Source: Bacteroidota bacterium
GTDB taxonomy: Bacteria; Bacteroidota; Bacteroidia; Chitinophagales; LD1
Direction of reading: 5' to 3'
DNA length: 64,000 nt
NCBI GenBank assembly: GCA_018267365.1
Contig: JAFDYQ010000019.1
Span: 16,410-80,409, forward strand
Below the pieces are notes generated by a model that saw nothing but the letters and a program-made list of their open reading frames with translations, ran no database searches and was not told where the DNA came from. Positions within the stretch are counted from its first letter, which is position 1. Every line of letters begins with the position of its first letter. Below are positions 60,606-64,000 of this stretch, in pieces. A program made the translations under genes and the position numbers.

Positions 60606-61496
60606 TCAGAGTTCCATTTTCATCAATACAGCAAAATGGTCAGACAGATCTTTGTGTGTCTTGCTCCATGGCTGTATGAAGCGCCGGACACAGCGCTCTA
60701 CCCGTCCTGCTCTGAAACCATTGGAGCGGTAAAATACATAGTCTATCAGATTGCGGTTGTCGGGGCGGTATGTATCCATATCATTCAGCAGGTGATCTGA
60801 GGTGGCCTGCAGCTCTCCTGTGATATCTCCGTCCTCTACCTCCATACATTGCACCAGGCTGGGGTAAAGGTCCGTACTGTTTTTCCTGGTGTTGAAATCG
60901 CCTGCGGCAAACTGTGGTATACCCGCTACAGCATGCCTCTTTAGCAGTGCACCGGCCTCTTTGTACTGGCTGATCTTTAGTTCATTGCTACCGCCGGCCT
61001 GCATGTGCGTGCCCAGTACCTGAAACTTCTGGATAGGATGCTGTACCTCTGCCATCAGGCAGCCTTTGCGTCCCGCGCAGTCTATACCCTTGCACTGGGT
61101 ATATTTGATACTCTCCAGTTCTCGGATAGGATACTTACTAAACATAAGCACGCCGCCCGCTTTTTTAAAGGTAAATACGATGTGGTTTTTGAAGCCGGCA
61201 GTATAAGGGTATTTTTCTTTGAGCTTCCGGCGCAGGATACGGATAGCGAGGCCATCAAAGCCCTCCTGAAAGACGATCACGTCAGGATTTTCCTCCATGA
61301 GTTTGGCCGGGATCAGTTTAGCACGGCGGACCGGGTGGTGACCTATGCTCACTGCAAAACGTGGCAGCATTTTGATATTGTAGGTCAGGATGCTGATCTC
61401 GCGCGGAGTAGGCGTGATAGCCACCGTATCGGTATTGCCGGCTGCCATAGACGTGAGTGTGATAGCCGCCAGGAGGGTGAGCATGAAATACTTCAT
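60606..61496 (-). CDS. Exported endonuclease/exonuclease/phosphatase-fold hydrolase, sphingomyelinase C-like
   Basis: 296 residues. Signal peptide (1-19, ending SMAAG). EEP-fold motifs: LTYNIKML with N40, VFQEGFDG with E78, GTHMQAG with H164, AAGDFNTR with D200 and N202, LIDYVFYR with D252, and LSDHFAV near 287. The CKGIDCAGRKG segment (135-145) is as in bacterial neutral sphingomyelinases. Bacteroidota make sphingolipids, so a phospholipase C that cleaves sphingomyelin-like or ceramide phospholipids is plausible. Substrate not established. Confidence 0.8.
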   Translation of the reverse strand: MKYFMLTLLAAITLTSMAAGNTDTVAITPTPREISILTYNIKMLPRFAVSIGHHPVRRAKLIPAKLMEENPDVIVFQEGFDGLAIRILRRKLKEKYPYTAGFKNHIVFTFKKAGGVLMFSKYPIRELESIKYTQCKGIDCAGRKGCLMAEVQHPIQKFQVLGTHMQAGGSNELKISQYKEAGALLKRHAVAGIPQFAAGDFNTRKNSTDLYPSLVQCMEVEDGDITGELQATSDHLLNDMDTYRPDNRNLIDYVFYRSNGFRAGRVERCVRRFIQPWSKTHKDLSDHFAVLMKMEL

Positions 61497-61613
61497 CTGG
61501 AGAGGTTTGGATCAAAAATACCCTTAATGAGTGTGCAGAAAAGTTAAATTTCAACAGTTTAAGCCTATTTGCTGCACATATGTCAGGCTTTTGTCATTTT
61601 CCCGTCAGACCAT

Positions 61614-61643
61614 TTGTATAGCCTATTTATATCATTAGATTTG
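61614..61643 (+). promoter_or_regulatory. Consensus promoter of the metalloprotease gene (TTG, 19 bp, TAGATTTG)
   Basis: TTG at 61614-61616, exactly 19 bp, TAGATTTG at 61636-61643. It is a perfect Bacteroidota promoter, 36 nt before the GTG start. Confidence 0.85.
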
Positions 61644-61679
61644 TTATCACTTTATTATCAATTTTAAAATCCGGAAAAG

Positions 61680-63884
61680 GTGAAAAATATCTTTACTAGT
61701 CTCGTCGTTTTTTTGGCGGGTATGTCTTTAGCTTCAGCCCAAACCCAGGGATTCAGCTGTACTGCAGGTGAGGAAACTCAAAAGCAATACGCCAAATATC
61801 CCGAACTTCTGACCATTAAGGATCAGCTCGAAGCGTTTACAAAGGATTACGTACGCCAGCAGCAGCAGCGCAGAGCGTCGGGCCAGCGTGTGGTCAATGA
61901 CTCTACCAAGATCATACCTGTGGTATTTCACATACAGCACGATGCCGGTGTAGAGAATATATCTGATGCTACCGTATATACAGAAATGTCTCACTGGAAT
62001 GAGTACATGCAGGCACGCAATGCGGAGCTGGCTACTACAGATACTACTTTCATCCCTCTGATAGGCAATCCTAATATTGAATTTCGCCTGGCTCAGATAG
62101 ATCCGCACGGCAATCCTACCAACGGGATAGAACGCATCTACACACAGTCTACCTATCTGGGTAATAACAATACAAAGCTGGATCCGTGGCCGCGCGATAA
62201 ATATCTGAACGTGTGGCTGACGAAAGGTATAGACAGAGATGTGACCTTCTATGGTACACTGGCCTATTCTATGTATCCATCATCTGTGGCTACCTATGCC
62301 AATAATGAAGTCATAGACGGCATATTGGCTAAATATTTTGTAGTGGGCGCAAATGCGCAGTTTAGCCGTCCTACACTCGCACACGAATGCGGCCACTGGA
62401 TGAATCTGGAGCACACCTGGGGCAATACCAATGCACCGGAGGTGGACTGCGGAGATGATGATGTGGACGACACACCGATCACAAAGGGTAATCAAAATAC
62501 CTGTATCCACTACCTGGTGAAATGTAACCCTGCTATCCACGGAGTGAACGGTAATGATAGTATACCTGCTATCATAGAAAATGAGCAGAATATCATGAAC
62601 TATGCTGACTGCCACTTTATGTTTACCAAAGGACAGGTAGATCGTATGCAGGCTGCCCTCAACTCCTCTGTGGCAGGACGCTCTACGATCTGGTCTTCGC
62701 CCAACCTGATAGCTACTGGTACCGTGGACTCCCTGCAATATCCTAATCCAAACTCACAGGCTGTCCCTGTAGCTGATTTTGCGGTGAATACCAGACTGAC
62801 CTGTATGAATACACCTGTGAAACTCACAGATGTATCATGGAATGCAGAAATCACAGGGCGCAACTGGACGATACCTGCTACGGCGGTATTTGAAAATGGC
62901 ACGACTCCCGCTGATAATATAGTGTATGTATCCTTCAGCACTCCGGGCTGGCAGGAGATATCTCTGGAAGTATCCAATGCAAACGGTAGCAATACCAAGA
63001 CAAAGACTATGATATATGTATCGGATGGTACTGGCGTGAGCACTCCTTACTTTGAGGGCTTTGAGGATGCTAACGAGGCACAGAGCAGGTGGAATGTACT
63101 GAACTATGATAATAATAATACTTCATTCCAGTATACGACCGGCGTAGGCCACTACAGCAATGCCAGCTATAAGATGAATATGTACAATGCTACCTATGAT
63201 GGCGACAGGGATGACCTGCTCTCTCCTATGTTTGATCTGAGTGGTATAGATATCAGCCAGCAAACGCTGGAGTTTGACTACTCCTGGGCTACTAATGATG
63301 CCAATCACATGACCGACTCGATAGCTACAATGTCTGTTTACGCCACCAAGGATTGCGGCAATACCTGGACCCGTTTATATTATAACCTCGGAGGCTATAA
63401 TATGTACAACGCCGGAACCGTGGCCAATCATGCGTATGTGGCAGGACAAGCTGATGAGTACTGGAGGCACATCACGATCAATATTCCTCAATCTTTTGTA
63501 GGCAATCAGACTGTTAACTTTATGTGGTCTGTGACTAGTGCCAAGGGTGCAAATCATTTCTATATAGATAATATCAACCTCGGTCAGGACCCCTCCGGTA
63601 TAGCAGGTGTCGCAGCCAACACAGTAGGAGCGATCAATATCATACCTAATCCGGCTAATGGCGGTGTAGCTACACTGGCAATGGACATCACAAATGCTTC
63701 TGCCAATACTACGGCTAAGCTGTACGATATGGAAGGCAGGGAGGTAATGACGATCTTCTCCGGTGAGACGCAGGCAGGTCAGAAAAATGTAAGGTTTAAT
63801 ACTGAAAGTCTGTCAAATGGTGTGTATCTGGTAAAGGTGTCTGACGGTAAGACATCTGTACAGAAACGCTTTGTAAAAATGTAA
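61680..63884 (+). CDS. T9SS-secreted M43-type zinc metalloprotease
   Basis: 734 residues from a GTG start. Signal peptide (1-20, ending ASA). Metalloprotease domain of the M43 (pappalysin/ulilysin) kind: zinc site HECGHWMNLEH (235-245) with a Met-turn NIMNYADC (304-311) and several Cys pairs. A PKD-like domain (about 362-450), a jelly-roll-like region (455-630, with LEFDYSWATNDANHMTD) and a type A T9SS sorting domain (about 652-734, NIIPNPANGG and SNGVYLVKVSDG) follow. It is exported and acts extracellularly, possibly on host or prey proteins. Strong terminator downstream. Confidence 0.9.
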   Translation: MKNIFTSLVVFLAGMSLASAQTQGFSCTAGEETQKQYAKYPELLTIKDQLEAFTKDYVRQQQQRRASGQRVVNDSTKIIPVVFHIQHDAGVENISDATVYTEMSHWNEYMQARNAELATTDTTFIPLIGNPNIEFRLAQIDPHGNPTNGIERIYTQSTYLGNNNTKLDPWPRDKYLNVWLTKGIDRDVTFYGTLAYSMYPSSVATYANNEVIDGILAKYFVVGANAQFSRPTLAHECGHWMNLEHTWGNTNAPEVDCGDDDVDDTPITKGNQNTCIHYLVKCNPAIHGVNGNDSIPAIIENEQNIMNYADCHFMFTKGQVDRMQAALNSSVAGRSTIWSSPNLIATGTVDSLQYPNPNSQAVPVADFAVNTRLTCMNTPVKLTDVSWNAEITGRNWTIPATAVFENGTTPADNIVYVSFSTPGWQEISLEVSNANGSNTKTKTMIYVSDGTGVSTPYFEGFEDANEAQSRWNVLNYDNNNTSFQYTTGVGHYSNASYKMNMYNATYDGDRDDLLSPMFDLSGIDISQQTLEFDYSWATNDANHMTDSIATMSVYATKDCGNTWTRLYYNLGGYNMYNAGTVANHAYVAGQADEYWRHITINIPQSFVGNQTVNFMWSVTSAKGANHFYIDNINLGQDPSGIAGVAANTVGAINIIPNPANGGVATLAMDITNASANTTAKLYDMEGREVMTIFSGETQAGQKNVRFNTESLSNGVYLVKVSDGKTSVQKRFVKM

Positions 63885-63905
63885 TCTATACAATAATAAA
63901 TTGCG

Positions 63906-63934
63906 AGGGTAGTACAGAAGTACTACCCTTTTTT
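63906..63934 (+). terminator. Rho-independent terminator after the metalloprotease gene
   Basis: A 10-bp stem AGGGTAGTAC / GTACTACCCT with an AGAA loop, followed by TTTTT. 22 bp after the stop codon. Confidence 0.9.
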
Positions 63935-63960
63935 ATTTGATAAATATGTTCCGTCCTGAA

Positions 63961-63986
63961 ATAAGTTGACACAAAAGTTGACTTAT
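63961..63986. repeat. AAGTTGAC direct repeats at the window edge, possible mobile-element end
   Basis: AAGTTGAC occurs at 63963-63970 and at 63975-63982, and ATAAGT / ACTTAT brackets them (63961-63966 / 63981-63986). The motif resembles terminal repeats I recall from Bacteroidota insertion sequences, but no transposase is visible before the window ends. Confidence 0.25.
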
Positions 63987-64000
63987 ATAATGAATTCAAA

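Noticed and set aside
59914..60732. Forward open frame of 272 codons opposite the barrel and sphingomyelinase-like genes.
   Set aside because: Composition is the mirror of the reverse-strand genes, which have signal peptides and catalytic motifs; no support for a forward gene.

Overview
The window is a chromosomal segment of a Bacteroidota bacterium, most likely from the Chitinophagales. The evidence is secreted proteins ending in type IX secretion system (T9SS) sorting domains, a PorP/SprF protein, PKD-repeat giants with the gliding-type C-terminus, an ECF sigma factor with its anti-sigma factor, a bS16 protein with a long acidic tail, and promoters of the Bacteroidota form (TTG, 19 bp, TAnnTTTG). 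Shine-Dalgarno sequences are largely absent. I see no phage, complete insertion sequence, CRISPR array or rRNA. Most of the window is ordinary core and envelope gene content, densely packed with many 1-13 bp overlaps.

Layout. 1-4.0 kb: an M48 metalloprotease translationally coupled to a truncated outer-membrane protein, then a PhoD-like phosphatase. 4.2-12.2 kb: two tandem, near equal-length, 8-PKD T9SS cargo proteins followed by their probable PorP/SprF partner. 12.3-15.2 kb: an orphan NtrC-type regulator, then an ECF sigma/anti-sigma pair. 15.5-24.2 kb: an MsrB-fold protein that has lost its catalytic residues, YggS, a DUF4296 lipoprotein, a second sigma factor overlapping a glycosyltransferase gene, a truncated haemoglobin, Tgt, an LptF/G permease and a T9SS cargo. 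24.2-29.3 kb: a compact type II polyketide-like operon (three ketosynthase-type proteins, one ACP, a polytopic glycosyltransferase-like protein and an inserted AT-rich lipoprotein), reminiscent of flexirubin or aryl-polyene loci. 29.5-31.7 kb: HPF, tRNA-Thr, tRNA-Tyr, tRNA-Gly, tRNA-Thr and EF-Tu, an ancient order that stops abruptly after tuf.

31.8-41.8 kb: small envelope and hypothetical genes, a thioesterase, a DinB-fold protein, a polytopic membrane protein with a coupled 71-residue partner, ClpB, a methyltransferase and an outer-membrane barrel. 41.9-48.1 kb: the two subunits of a 3-oxoacid CoA-transferase split by a small helical ORF, a second DinB-fold protein, a polytopic membrane protein, a class IV aminotransferase and a photolyase. 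48.1-53.7 kb: a reverse operon FtcD, exported PPC-domain protein, membrane-embedded M28 peptidase; then MazG, and rpsP-rimM with a terminator-like hairpin inside the rimM coding sequence. 53.7-64 kb: two more PhoD-like phosphatases, an acyl-CoA-dehydrogenase-like flavoprotein, three outer-membrane-type proteins (two sharing an N-terminal domain), a secreted sphingomyelinase-like hydrolase, and an M43-type metalloprotease secreted by T9SS.

The genes converge on envelope biology: T9SS export and surface display, phosphate or phosphodiester scavenging, and lipid metabolism. The items I would look at first are the catalytically dead MsrB-like protein, the rpsP-rimM internal hairpin, the M28 peptidase with membrane helices between its metal ligands, the ketosynthase mini-operon and the split CoA-transferase locus. 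All family assignments rest on motif reading without database searches.
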